Shown: in pieces, positions 28,428-37,274 of the stretch
Position numbering within the stretch: the stretch's first letter is position 1
How the letters are laid out: every line of letters starts with the position of its first letter
Assembly: GCF_900115665.1 (NCBI RefSeq)
Contig: NZ_FOXH01000017.1
Span: 1-64,000, forward strand
Reading direction: 5' to 3'
DNA from: Pseudarcicella hirudinis
GTDB lineage: Bacteria > Bacteroidota > Bacteroidia > Cytophagales > Spirosomataceae
DNA: 64,000 bases
Program-made: the position numbers and the translations under genes
The notes under the pieces: model-generated
Told to the model about the DNA's origin: nothing
Database searches by the model: none
The model's input: the letters and a program-made list of their open reading frames with translations, nothing else

Positions 28428-28853
28428 ATGAAAACGCTGTTTCTTCGCATATTGTCTCTTTTTATCGCAATTCAGGTACTTATAGCAAGTACAGGATTTG
28501 TAATAACAGAGCATATGTGCCGTATTTCGGGTGATACGACGTACTTGTTCTCTAAGCCTGAAACCTGTCATTCCAATCTGAAAGAGAAAAGCTGTAAAGC
28601 TGGTTTTAACCAGACAAAGTGTTGTCAGGATTTTTCGAGTTATGCCAGAATTTCCGTTAATTCTGCCAATAATTCTAATAATAAATTAATTCTCCAATCT
28701 CCGGATTTCCATGAAATTAAGGAATTATGTATCAATTCCCCTATTTATCTTTCTATAAATCATTATAATTCATCCCTTACTTCTCCCACCAATAAGATTC
28801 CGATTCTGGCTGGTAAAGATCTGCTGATCTTTATTCAGACCTTTTTGATTTAG
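28428..28853 (+). CDS. HYC_CC_PP-type small cysteine-rich exported protein
   Basis: 141 residues. After an N-terminal hydrophobic segment (about 5-25) comes EHMCRISG (Cys31), then Cys47, Cys56 and the pair Cys65-Cys66 in QTKCCQDF. This spacing is that of the HYC_CC_PP family, often found beside metal-handling genes in Bacteroidota; here the first motif reads HMC rather than HYC. The conserved cysteines suggest metal binding or disulphide bonds in the periplasm. Its location just upstream of the copper oxidase supports a role in copper handling. Confidence 0.8.
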   Translation: MKTLFLRILSLFIAIQVLIASTGFVITEHMCRISGDTTYLFSKPETCHSNLKEKSCKAGFNQTKCCQDFSSYARISVNSANNSNNKLILQSPDFHEIKELCINSPIYLSINHYNSSLTSPTNKIPILAGKDLLIFIQTFLI

Positions 28854-28997
28854 CCGTAAAATTTAAACAGATCAGACAGTATTAAGCCTTTTTATTACTG
28901 TCGAAAGTGCTGTAATTCCATTACACCGGAATGCACATTTCTAATGTTTTAATTAACAGCAGCGTTTTTAAAATCCTGCTTATTATGATAAATCAAC

Positions 28998-31325
28998 ATG
29001 AAAAACTTGCTAATCATACTATGTTCTTTTTTGAGCATTACTACTGTATTTGCCCAGCATGAACACCATCATCAGCCCTCAAATGCTGAAAAGAAAACGG
29101 AATCAGCCATGCCGGAAGGGATGAAAATGCCCGGAGATTCTGCCGGAACAATGAAGCACGATCATTCAAAAATGATGATGCAAAAACCTGTAGACGAAAA
29201 AATGGTCTCTACCCTACCGCTTTCGAGACCTTTTGCTGAGAAATTCGTAAAACCTACCGGAAAAAGAGTAGAATATGATATTTATGTCAGCGAACAGGAG
29301 GTAAATTTCACCGGAAAAACCATAAAATCAGTAACCCTAAACGGTGGGATTCCCGGGCCGACTTTACAATTCACTGAGGGAGATATTGCAGTAATCAGAG
29401 TTCATAATCAACTCAACACAGAAACATCTATTCACTGGCATGGAATACTTCTTCCAAACCGACAGGACGGTGTTTCATACCTTAATACTCCTCCTATTCT
29501 GGCCGGAACAACCCATACTTTCGAATTTCCAATTGTACAGTCCGGGACCTACTGGTACCATTCTCATACTGCTTTTCAGGAACAGCGAGGTGTTTATGGC
29601 TCAATTGCTATTCAGCCTCAAAAAGTCAATCATCCTGTGGATAAAGATCTTGTCTTAGTTCTATCGGACTGGACAAATGAAAATCCTGACAATGTGCTGA
29701 GGAATCTGAAACGCAGGAATGAATGGTATTCTATCCGGAAAAACAATATCCAGAGTCTTGACAGAATCCTGAAAAATAAGGCTTTAGGAGCCTATCTGAA
29801 ACAATCTTCCACCCGAATGCCCCCTATGGATATTTCAGATATTGCCTACGATGCCTTTCTGATAAACGGGAAAAAAACTGATAAAATCGAAGATTTAAAA
29901 CCTGGGGAGAAAGTACGGTTAAGAGTAATTAATGCCTCAGCATCAACCTATTTCCATGTAACATATGCAGGAAATCCAATGACACTAATTGCCGCAGACG
30001 GCGTGGATGTACAACCCGTAAAAACCACTCACCGATTAATGGGAATGGCCGAAACCTACGATTTCCTGATTACAATTCCTGAAAACGATTCTTATGAGTT
30101 CCGGGCAACAGCACAGGACGGTTCCGGATTTGCTTCCGTTTTCCTTGGAAAAGGTAATAATGTACCTACTTCCAAAATCCCTGCACCTGATTTATACCGG
30201 ATGACCAAAGCCATGAGCAATATGGATATGAAACACATGGATATGAACGAACATGAAGGGCATCAGATGAGCATGACTCATGAGCCTGCTGCTCCGGTCA
30301 ATCATTCTATGAACCATGGTTTAGATTCATTAAATAATTCGGATTATGGTATACTGAAATCAACCGAAGCGATTGTGTTTCCAAAAGACCGGAAAGTACA
30401 GACGATTCCTTTAAAGCTTACCGGTGATATGCGAAGATATATCTGGGGATTTAATGGAAAACCTATGTCCGTTGAAGATAAAATTAAAATCCGGAGAGGA
30501 GAAGTTGTCCGGTTTACCCTGATTAATACCACCATGATGTACCACCCTATTCACCTTCACGGGCATTTTTTCAGGGTTTTGAACGGACAAGGTGAATATT
30601 CTCCTTTAAAACATACCATCAGCCTTGCTCCGATGGAAACCCAAACGATTGAGTTTCTCGCTGATGATGAAAAAGACTGGATGTTTCATTGCCATTTACT
30701 TTATCATATGGATAGCGGAATGGCCAGAGTAGTTAGCTACGAAGGTGATGAGCCGGATCCGGACATGGCAGAAAATCATCATAAACACCTCAAAACAATG
30801 AACGACAATAAGCTCTTCTTTTGGGGAACGGCCAATATTGGAGTAACCAGTAATTACCTTAATCTCACTTTGTCAAACAATAAAAACGCTTTTATCATAG
30901 GCGGGGATGCCAACTGGAAAGGAGATTATGAGTTTGATATTGATTATGAAAGATATCTAAGTCAATATTTCAGGGTTTTCGGCGGGCTAGATGCCGGAAA
31001 TGAGTTGTTTTTGAGAAAATCAGAAATTGGAGTTGACAATAATGTCAGAATTATCCGGCCTGTAATCGGGTTTCGGTATCTGTTACCTTTCCTGATCGAT
31101 TCTGAAGTAAAACTTGATGCCAAAGGAAATGTAAGATTTCAACTCTCTGGTCAGCAAAGATTAACCCGCAAGCTTGGATTAGAACTTGAATACCAATGGC
31201 TTATTCAGGGTTACACACGTGTGCACGTTGGGCTCGACTATGTCCTGACAAAAAATACTTCTCTTTTTACCAATTACGACACCCGTTACAACACTTTTGG
31301 CGGCGGTCTGTCATTTAAATTCTAA
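28998..31325 (+). CDS. Multicopper oxidase fused to a CopB-like outer-membrane barrel
   Basis: 775 residues. A signal peptide (cut near VFA-Q) leads to a His/Met-rich stretch (21-61) and then a CopA-type multicopper oxidase (about 75-585). Copper ligands are seen as H146-x-H148, H188-x-H190, H514/H517/H519 and H562-C563-H564 with H568 and M573, so both the type 1 and trinuclear sites are complete. A Met/His-rich insert (405-440) recalls cuprous oxidases. Residues about 603-775 form a beta-strand-rich tail ending in phenylalanine (GGGLSFKF), resembling CopB/PcoB outer-membrane proteins. Oxidation of Cu(I) and binding at the outer membrane are the likely functions. Confidence 0.92.
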   Translation: MKNLLIILCSFLSITTVFAQHEHHHQPSNAEKKTESAMPEGMKMPGDSAGTMKHDHSKMMMQKPVDEKMVSTLPLSRPFAEKFVKPTGKRVEYDIYVSEQEVNFTGKTIKSVTLNGGIPGPTLQFTEGDIAVIRVHNQLNTETSIHWHGILLPNRQDGVSYLNTPPILAGTTHTFEFPIVQSGTYWYHSHTAFQEQRGVYGSIAIQPQKVNHPVDKDLVLVLSDWTNENPDNVLRNLKRRNEWYSIRKNNIQSLDRILKNKALGAYLKQSSTRMPPMDISDIAYDAFLINGKKTDKIEDLKPGEKVRLRVINASASTYFHVTYAGNPMTLIAADGVDVQPVKTTHRLMGMAETYDFLITIPENDSYEFRATAQDGSGFASVFLGKGNNVPTSKIPAPDLYRMTKAMSNMDMKHMDMNEHEGHQMSMTHEPAAPVNHSMNHGLDSLNNSDYGILKSTEAIVFPKDRKVQTIPLKLTGDMRRYIWGFNGKPMSVEDKIKIRRGEVVRFTLINTTMMYHPIHLHGHFFRVLNGQGEYSPLKHTISLAPMETQTIEFLADDEKDWMFHCHLLYHMDSGMARVVSYEGDEPDPDMAENHHKHLKTMNDNKLFFWGTANIGVTSNYLNLTLSNNKNAFIIGGDANWKGDYEFDIDYERYLSQYFRVFGGLDAGNELFLRKSEIGVDNNVRIIRPVIGFRYLLPFLIDSEVKLDAKGNVRFQLSGQQRLTRKLGLELEYQWLIQGYTRVHVGLDYVLTKNTSLFTNYDTRYNTFGGGLSFKF

Positions 31326-31352
31326 TTTTAACATAAACCCCGATTTACAAAC

Positions 31353-31931
31353 ATGAAAACGTTAAAAATTGCAGCCTCGATAGTATTTATTTCTTTATCA
31401 AATCTGGCTTTCAGTCAACATGATCACCATGCTTCCGCTCATCAAAAAGCAGAAACTCAGCGTGAAATCAAAGATTTGGGGAAAGTGGACAATGCTGTCA
31501 GAGAACAGATTGACAAGGCTTTACAATCTTACTTTGAAGTAAAAAATGCCTTGGTTGCAACTGATGGTAAACTGGCCAAACAAAAAGCAAAAGCATTAAG
31601 TCAATTATTGAAGTCCATCGAAAGCAGTAAACTGAATGCGGAACAGCAGCAGGTATATGCAAAACTAAGTAAAGAGCTGGCTTTTGATGCAGAGCATATC
31701 AGTGAAACTGAGGACGTGGCACATCAGAAAGACCATTTTGCAGATCTTTCCAAAAACATGTTCCAATTGGTCAAAGTTTTTAAGGCAAATGCAAGCCCGG
31801 TTTATTATGATTACTGTCCGATGGCATTTAATAACAAAGGAGGCTATTGGGTAAGTGAGCAGAAAGAAATTGCCAATCCCTATTTCGGAAACAAAATGCT
31901 GAAATGCGGTTCTGTAAAGGAGGCGTTGTAG
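31353..31931 (+). CDS. DUF3347 domain exported protein, copper-associated
   Basis: 192 residues with a signal peptide (cut near AFS-Q) and a short His-rich start. The middle is a helical DUF3347 domain (about 45-145, with YFEVKNALVATDGKLAKQKA). The end, YYDYCPMAFNNKGGYWVSEQ followed by NPYFGNKMLKCG, is the small metal-binding-like module found at the end of CusB-like adaptors, with its Cys-Pro-Met motif. It follows the oxidase by 27 bases and ends at a strong hairpin, so the two form an operon. A periplasmic copper-binding role is likely. Confidence 0.85.
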   Translation: MKTLKIAASIVFISLSNLAFSQHDHHASAHQKAETQREIKDLGKVDNAVREQIDKALQSYFEVKNALVATDGKLAKQKAKALSQLLKSIESSKLNAEQQQVYAKLSKELAFDAEHISETEDVAHQKDHFADLSKNMFQLVKVFKANASPVYYDYCPMAFNNKGGYWVSEQKEIANPYFGNKMLKCGSVKEAL

Positions 31932-31950
31932 AATACATTCTGTAAGAAAA

Positions 31951-31990
31951 CAAAGAAGGCTGTCTCTAATGCATAGGACAGCCTTCTTTG
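31951..31990. terminator. Bidirectional terminator
   Basis: Perfect 14-base arms (CAAAGAAGGCTGTC and complement) lie between the copper operon and the convergent hsdR. Confidence 0.9.
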
Positions 31991-32079
31991 TTGATTTCCT
32001 TATTATTGTCTTCTATATAGTTTTTAGATTCGTTGACTGTAAATCAACGATTGTTGCCTCAATACTTATTTAAACAATA

Positions 32080-34947
32080 TTAACTCCCATATATACCATC
32101 AAAAAAAGTATCTACAAATCCTAAAATCTTATTTAAGATTCGTCCACTGGTTTCTTGAGATTCTGATAGTTTGGGTCTTCCTTCTAATCGAAGTGCTAAA
32201 ATATCTTTTTTTAAAGGTTTACGCTCGGTAAAAAGATAATTATCGATTAAACTTTTTGTTTGTTCTTCGTAAAGATTCTCAGTTTTAACCAATTCTTGCA
32301 ATGCATTTTCCTGTTCTATATTCCAGAATTTTTCAAATTCATCAGGAATTGTATCAGTATCTTTAATTTGTGGCAGACTTTCCTGAATAAATTTCTCAAT
32401 TAATTCTCTTTTACTTCTTAATGAAACTTCTGTGTTCAATAAATTGAAAATCTCTTTTTCAATACTTTCTTTATCTTTCTCACTGTGTTTTGATTTGAAT
32501 TTAATCAGTAACTGAAGAATGTAAGTAACATTGATAGTATCACGTCGTATCAATTCCAACTCAAAATCTATATCGTTCAGAATAGATGTTTTCTGCACAT
32601 CACTTTTAAGGTTAATCGAATCTTTTAAATCTTGATATTTGCTGCTATATCCATCGAACAAATCTTTATCTATTTTCAAATCATCCCAGGTAAATTCGGT
32701 ATAATGGCTCATTTTTTTTTGTAAGCGCATTAAAGCACGAAAAGCTAAGATAAACTCCAATTGGTCTTCTTCTGTGTATAAACCATCTACATCCTCTACT
32801 TTTGAAACTATTTCTAATAACTTTTGTGTTGCTTCATTGAATTTTTCTACATAGACTTCATAAGGCTCTACAATAATTTCATCAATGGCTTCTTTGTTAC
32901 TGAACAATGCAATTGCTTCGTCTGTTTTATCTTTCAGATTTCGAAAGCACACAATATTTCCCTGTGTCTTATTCTTATCTAAAATGCGATTAGTTCTACT
33001 AAAAGCTTGTATCAGTCCATGATATTGCAGATTTTTATCAACATACAACGTATTCAGAAACTTACTATCAAATCCCGTCAAAAACATATTGGCGACCAAA
33101 AGAATATCGGTCTCGTTTTGCTTAGATTTTTTTGCTACAGCATTGTAATAATTATAAAAACCTTCTGTGTCTTTAATATTTTGCTTTTCACCAAATAAGT
33201 TATTGAAATCCTCTACATAATTTTCTAATAATTCTCTGCGATGGGGTTTATATCCGTATTCTATCTGAGGTTCAGCCGCCATATTAAGCTGAGGTATAAT
33301 CTGTTCTTCTATTTCATCTTCGTTTTGAGCGAAGCTGAAAATTGTAGTTATTTTCAGATTATGTTCACCATTTAATTTCTTTCGTCTGAAGATTTCATAG
33401 TATTGAATAATAGAATCTATATCCTGTGTGCACATCATTGCACAGAATTTTTTGTTCTGGGTTTTTGAGTTGTGGTATTGAATGATGTAATCTACAATAG
33501 CTTCTTTCCGTTCCGGTGCTTCAAAGACTTCCAATTCATTGATTTGTTCTACTTCCAAATCAATAATATGTTCTTTTTTCCTGAAAGTTTGTATATATTC
33601 TACTGAGAATTTCAGTACGTTTTCATCTCGAATAGCATCTGTTATCACATATTTATGCAGGCATTTTCCAAAAAGACTTGTTGTTGTTTTTTCACCATTT
33701 GCATTTTCAGCTAAAATCGGTGTACCTGTGAAGCCAAACAATTGAATATTATTGAAATATTTAACAATATTGCTATGAGTTTCGCCAAACTGTGAGCGAT
33801 GGCATTCATCAAAAATAAAGACCATTCGTTCGTCTTGAATAGCTTTCATTTTAAACAAATTCCTGCCTGAAATAGCATTGTTCAGTTTTTGAATAGTAGT
33901 AACGATGATCCGAACGCTTGGATCTGTGAATTTTCTGATAAGGTCATCTGTATTGGTAGCTGAACTTACAGAACCTTTACTAAATTTATCATACTCCTGA
34001 TTGGTCTGATAATCCAGGTCCTTTCTATCTACTACAAAAACCACCTTTTTTATAGCTGGAATTCTGGATAAAATCTGGCTTGCTTTAAAACTGGTTAAAG
34101 TTTTTCCACTTCCTGTTGTATGCCAGATATAACCGTTTTTTTCGACGTTATACCCGTTCAAAATTTCATTTTCTTTTACCTTTTTGATAATACTCTCTAC
34201 CGCATAGTATTGATAAGGACGAAGTACCATCAGGCGTTTGTCAGTTTCGTTGAGCACAATGTATTTGCATATCATTTTGCTTACGTGACATGGCTCTAAA
34301 AATGCATCTGTAAAATCATTCAGAATATTGCTTAGCTGATTATTCTGTTCGTCCGTCCAATGAAAAGTTTGAAGATACTCCTGTTTATGCGTACCGAAAT
34401 TACTGAAGTATTTGGTATTGACGCCATTACTGATAACGAACAATTGTACAAAGTGAAACAGTCCTTGTCCTGCTCCGAAACTGTGCTTTTGATAACGATT
34501 AATCTGATTAAAAGCTTCTTTCATTTCCAAGCCTCTTCGCTTCAGTTCTATTTGAACTAATGGTAGTCCATTAATCAAAAGCGTAACATCATAACGATTT
34601 TCATATTTCCCCTGCTGTGTAATCTGATTGGTTACCTGATATTCATTCTGACACCAATGTTCCACATTCAGCAATTCAAAATATAGATTGTCTCCATTAT
34701 CTCTGATAATATGATGCTTCTTTTCCCGCAATACTTTGGCTTTCTCAAATACAGAACCTTTATTGATGATGTTTAATACTTTTTCAAATTCACTATTGCT
34801 AAATTGTACATTATTGTGTTTTTCCAGTTGCGTTTTAAGGTTTATTAATAGCGCTGTTTCATTAGCTATGGTAACATATTTATAACCCAGTTTTTGTAAT
34901 TGGACAATAAGTTGCTCTTCTAGAATTTGTTCAGATTGCTTGCTCAA
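32080..34947 (-). CDS. hsdR: Type I restriction endonuclease, R subunit
   Basis: 955 residues. The nuclease domain shows the PD-(D/E)xK residues D120 and E134-x-K136 (VQIELKRRG). The motor has Walker A HTTGSGKT (276-283) and a DECH box (380-383, FIFDECHRSQ), followed by helicase motifs such as FGFTGTP and the C-terminal FLTGFDS and LIQAFSRTNR. A helical C-terminal part would bind the methylase core. All motifs look intact, so restriction is probably active. The gene is separated from hsdM and hsdS by the recombinase and the second hsdS copy, but has the same direction. Confidence 0.96.
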   Translation of the reverse strand: MSKQSEQILEEQLIVQLQKLGYKYVTIANETALLINLKTQLEKHNNVQFSNSEFEKVLNIINKGSVFEKAKVLREKKHHIIRDNGDNLYFELLNVEHWCQNEYQVTNQITQQGKYENRYDVTLLINGLPLVQIELKRRGLEMKEAFNQINRYQKHSFGAGQGLFHFVQLFVISNGVNTKYFSNFGTHKQEYLQTFHWTDEQNNQLSNILNDFTDAFLEPCHVSKMICKYIVLNETDKRLMVLRPYQYYAVESIIKKVKENEILNGYNVEKNGYIWHTTGSGKTLTSFKASQILSRIPAIKKVVFVVDRKDLDYQTNQEYDKFSKGSVSSATNTDDLIRKFTDPSVRIIVTTIQKLNNAISGRNLFKMKAIQDERMVFIFDECHRSQFGETHSNIVKYFNNIQLFGFTGTPILAENANGEKTTTSLFGKCLHKYVITDAIRDENVLKFSVEYIQTFRKKEHIIDLEVEQINELEVFEAPERKEAIVDYIIQYHNSKTQNKKFCAMMCTQDIDSIIQYYEIFRRKKLNGEHNLKITTIFSFAQNEDEIEEQIIPQLNMAAEPQIEYGYKPHRRELLENYVEDFNNLFGEKQNIKDTEGFYNYYNAVAKKSKQNETDILLVANMFLTGFDSKFLNTLYVDKNLQYHGLIQAFSRTNRILDKNKTQGNIVCFRNLKDKTDEAIALFSNKEAIDEIIVEPYEVYVEKFNEATQKLLEIVSKVEDVDGLYTEEDQLEFILAFRALMRLQKKMSHYTEFTWDDLKIDKDLFDGYSSKYQDLKDSINLKSDVQKTSILNDIDFELELIRRDTINVTYILQLLIKFKSKHSEKDKESIEKEIFNLLNTEVSLRSKRELIEKFIQESLPQIKDTDTIPDEFEKFWNIEQENALQELVKTENLYEEQTKSLIDNYLFTERKPLKKDILALRLEGRPKLSESQETSGRILNKILGFVDTFFDGIYGS

Positions 34948-35049
34948 AGTGATTATGAATTAGGAGTTAATGGTGTTAGTTTTATTTACAAACAAATGTA
35001 ACAAAATAAAGTATTCTTATTTCATTTCTCCTAATTCATAATTCAGAAC

Positions 35050-35973
35050 TTATCTCAACGCCTTAAACATCTGTTCAATAGCTTTCTTTTTCTGCTCCAT
35101 GTTCGGGTGAACGTAGAGGTTTAGTGTGGTACTGATATTAGAATGACCCAACAATACACTCACCGTTTTGTAATCGCAATTACTTTCAATACATCGGGTT
35201 GCGAAGCTATGCCTTAATCCATGGAATTTAAGATCGGGCATATTGAGCTCTTTCATCAGATTTTTATAATAACTGCGGTAGGTCCGTGGCTCAGTGGGTT
35301 TGGCATCATTTGTTAAAACAAAGAATGAGGCATTAACAATCTTTTTAAAGGGTTTGAGTATTCTTAGTAAATCTTTGCTTATCGGAATTTCACGAATAGA
35401 GTTTTTAGTTTTAGGCGTATCCAGAATGAGTTCGGTTTTTTTATTTCCATCTTCTATAACATATATACGTTGAATTGTTCTGTTAACGTTGATAATACCG
35501 TTATCAGTATCGATGTCTTCCCATGTCAGGGCACATACCTCCCCTATACGCATCCCAGCACTTAAACAAATGTAAACGCCTAAATTTCTAAACGTAAAAT
35601 GTTCCTGTATATAGTTCATTATTCTTTTCTGATCAGCTCGAGTAAGCACTTCTATATTATGCTTTTCACGTTCGGTTGGAAACTGTATATCAAAAGGTGT
35701 ATAATCGAGCCATTTATGTTTTGCACCGAATTTTAGAATCATTTTCAGCACAATTAAAATGTCTTTAATGGTCTTATGGCTTAAACCTGTTCCCAGTTTT
35801 TCGAATACAAAGCTTTGTACATCAGCTTCATCAATTGAATATTTGTCCCCAAAGGTTGGCAGTAAATGATTTTCAATCAAGAGCATATAAGCCGAAAAGC
35901 TTGATTTTTTTACATACTGTTTTTTGTCTGTTTTCCATAGACCAATTACTTCTGAAAGCTGTTTTTTGTTCAT
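35050..35973 (-). CDS. Tyrosine recombinase, probable hsdS invertase
   Basis: 307 residues. An N-terminal SAM-like DNA-binding domain (about 15-100) precedes the catalytic domain with R142 (SAGMRIGEV), a strand lysine near 188-190 (TPKTKNS), H251-x-x-R254 (HGLRHSFATR), H277 (LGHSNISTT) and the nucleophile Y287 (LNLYVHP). All catalytic residues are present. No other phage or transposon genes are nearby. It lies between hsdR and a promoterless hsdS copy, with inverted repeats on the far side, as for recombinases that shuffle hsdS genes in other phyla. DNA inversion at those repeats is the likely job. Confidence 0.92.
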   Translation of the reverse strand: MNKKQLSEVIGLWKTDKKQYVKKSSFSAYMLLIENHLLPTFGDKYSIDEADVQSFVFEKLGTGLSHKTIKDILIVLKMILKFGAKHKWLDYTPFDIQFPTEREKHNIEVLTRADQKRIMNYIQEHFTFRNLGVYICLSAGMRIGEVCALTWEDIDTDNGIINVNRTIQRIYVIEDGNKKTELILDTPKTKNSIREIPISKDLLRILKPFKKIVNASFFVLTNDAKPTEPRTYRSYYKNLMKELNMPDLKFHGLRHSFATRCIESNCDYKTVSVLLGHSNISTTLNLYVHPNMEQKKKAIEQMFKALR

Positions 35974-36060
35974 TTTATCTTAATTAAAGTTGTAAAGGCG
36001 CAAAGGAAAACAATTAAGGATATTTCATCTGCAGCATAGAGGATTTAAAGTCATTAATCC

Positions 36061-36111
36061 TAATGTCCCTAATTTACGATTTAAAGGGTTTGAGGAGGAG
36101 TGGGAAAGTAA
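36061..36111 (+). repeat. Inverted repeat IR1, silent-copy side (51 bp)
   Basis: Identical over 51 bases to the reverse complement of 38428-38478. It codes for the conserved NVPNLRFKGFEEEWESK stretch before the first target-recognition domain, and similarity continues with three mismatches to about 36127. Confidence 0.95.
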
Positions 36112-37219
36112 AAGGTTGGGAGAGGTATGTGAGATAAACCCTAAAAATGAAAGCTTATCCAACTTATTTATCTATATAGATTTAGAAAGTGTAGCTAATG
36201 GACGTTTACTAAAAGAAGATTATATTTATAAGGATGAAGCTCCAAGTAGAGCCCAAAGAGTATTAGTAAGAAATGATATTTTGTTCCAAATGGTTAGACC
36301 GTATCAAAAAAACAATCTGTTTTTTGATAAAGAAGGAGAATATGTAGCATCAACAGGATATGCACAAATTAGAACAAATCAGAATTCTCAGTTTATTTTC
36401 CAACACTTACACAATCAGAAATTTGTTGATAAGGTTATTGAAAGATGTACAGGAACGAGTTACCCTGCCATAAACTCAACAGATTTAGGAAATATTCAAA
36501 TACATTATCCAAATCTTGGCGAACAACAAAAAATAGCATCATTCCTATCACTAATTGATGAGAGGATAACAACCCAAAACAAAATAATTGAACAATTAGA
36601 AACCTTAATTAAAGGGCTATGTCAAGAATTATTTAATGAAAAGAAAAATAGTAGTTGGTCAAAACATTACTTAAAAGATATAATAATCGAAAGAAAGGAA
36701 TTAAACAAAGCAAGTTATTCTGTGCATTCCGTTTCAGTAAGTAAAGGAGTTATCAACCAAATTGAATATTTGGGAAGAGCTTTTGCCTCAAAAGATACTT
36801 CAAATTATAATGTAGTGCATTATGGTGATATTGTTTACACCAAAAGCCCTACTGGAGAATTTCCATACGGGATTATAAAGCAAAGTTTTATAAAGGAAAT
36901 GGTTGCTGTTTCGCCACTATATGGAGTTTATAAACCTAAAAGCTTCTATTTAGCTAATATTTTACATTACTATTTTTCCAATCCAGTAAACACAAATAAT
37001 TATCTCCATAGCTTAATTCAGAAGGGAGCTAAAAATACTATAAATATAACCAATCAGAATTTTTTGAATAAAGAAATCTATTTACCCTCAGATGAAAATC
37101 AAATAAAAACAATTTCTTTATTGTTGAATAGTATAGCTCAAAAAAGTAGTACAGAGCAAGGTGTCCTGAACAAATTAATTCAGCAGAAAAAGTTTTTATT
37201 ACAAAATCTTTTTGTTTAA
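36062..37219 (+). pseudogene. hsdS': Silent, start-less second hsdS copy (specificity cassette)
   Basis: An intact frame of about 385 codons that joins IR1 without any start codon; the frame opens at 35996 after a stop and holds no ATG before the specificity region. It has two target-recognition domains (about 36118-36500 and 36650-37110) split by the central helix (EQQKKIASFLSLIDERITTQ-like, in IR2) and ends with a C-terminal helix. Both recognition domains differ fully from those of the facing hsdS, while the two conserved blocks are identical in DNA. It is thus a storage copy brought into use by inversion, not a dead gene. The first codon usually chosen, TTG at 36116, is not a real start. 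Confidence 0.9.
36524..36590 (+). repeat. Inverted repeat IR2, silent-copy side (67 bp)
   Basis: Identical over 67 bases to the reverse complement of 37922-37988. It codes for the central conserved helix of HsdS between the two recognition domains. Confidence 0.95.
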
Positions 37220-37228
37220 AATTTGCCG

Positions 37229-37269
37229 TTACCAGCAAGAAAATGATATTTTTCATTTCTTGCTGGTAA
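37229..37269. terminator. Hairpin at the centre of the invertible segment
   Basis: Arms TTACCAGCAAGAAA and TTTCTTGCTGGTAA, extended by TGA/TCA past one bulged base. It lies between the 3' ends of the two convergent hsdS copies, so it can end transcription from whichever orientation is expressed. Confidence 0.75.
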
Positions 37270-37274
37270 GCTTT

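Noticed and set aside
35050-35973. Recombinase as a prophage or integrative-element integrase
   Set aside because: No other phage or conjugation genes, no att repeats and no target tRNA; the hsdS inverted repeats explain it better.
36116-37219. A second hsdS starting at the TTG at 36116
   Set aside because: The TTG lies in the conserved block inside the protein, and the family N-terminus continues upstream without a start. It is a silent cassette.
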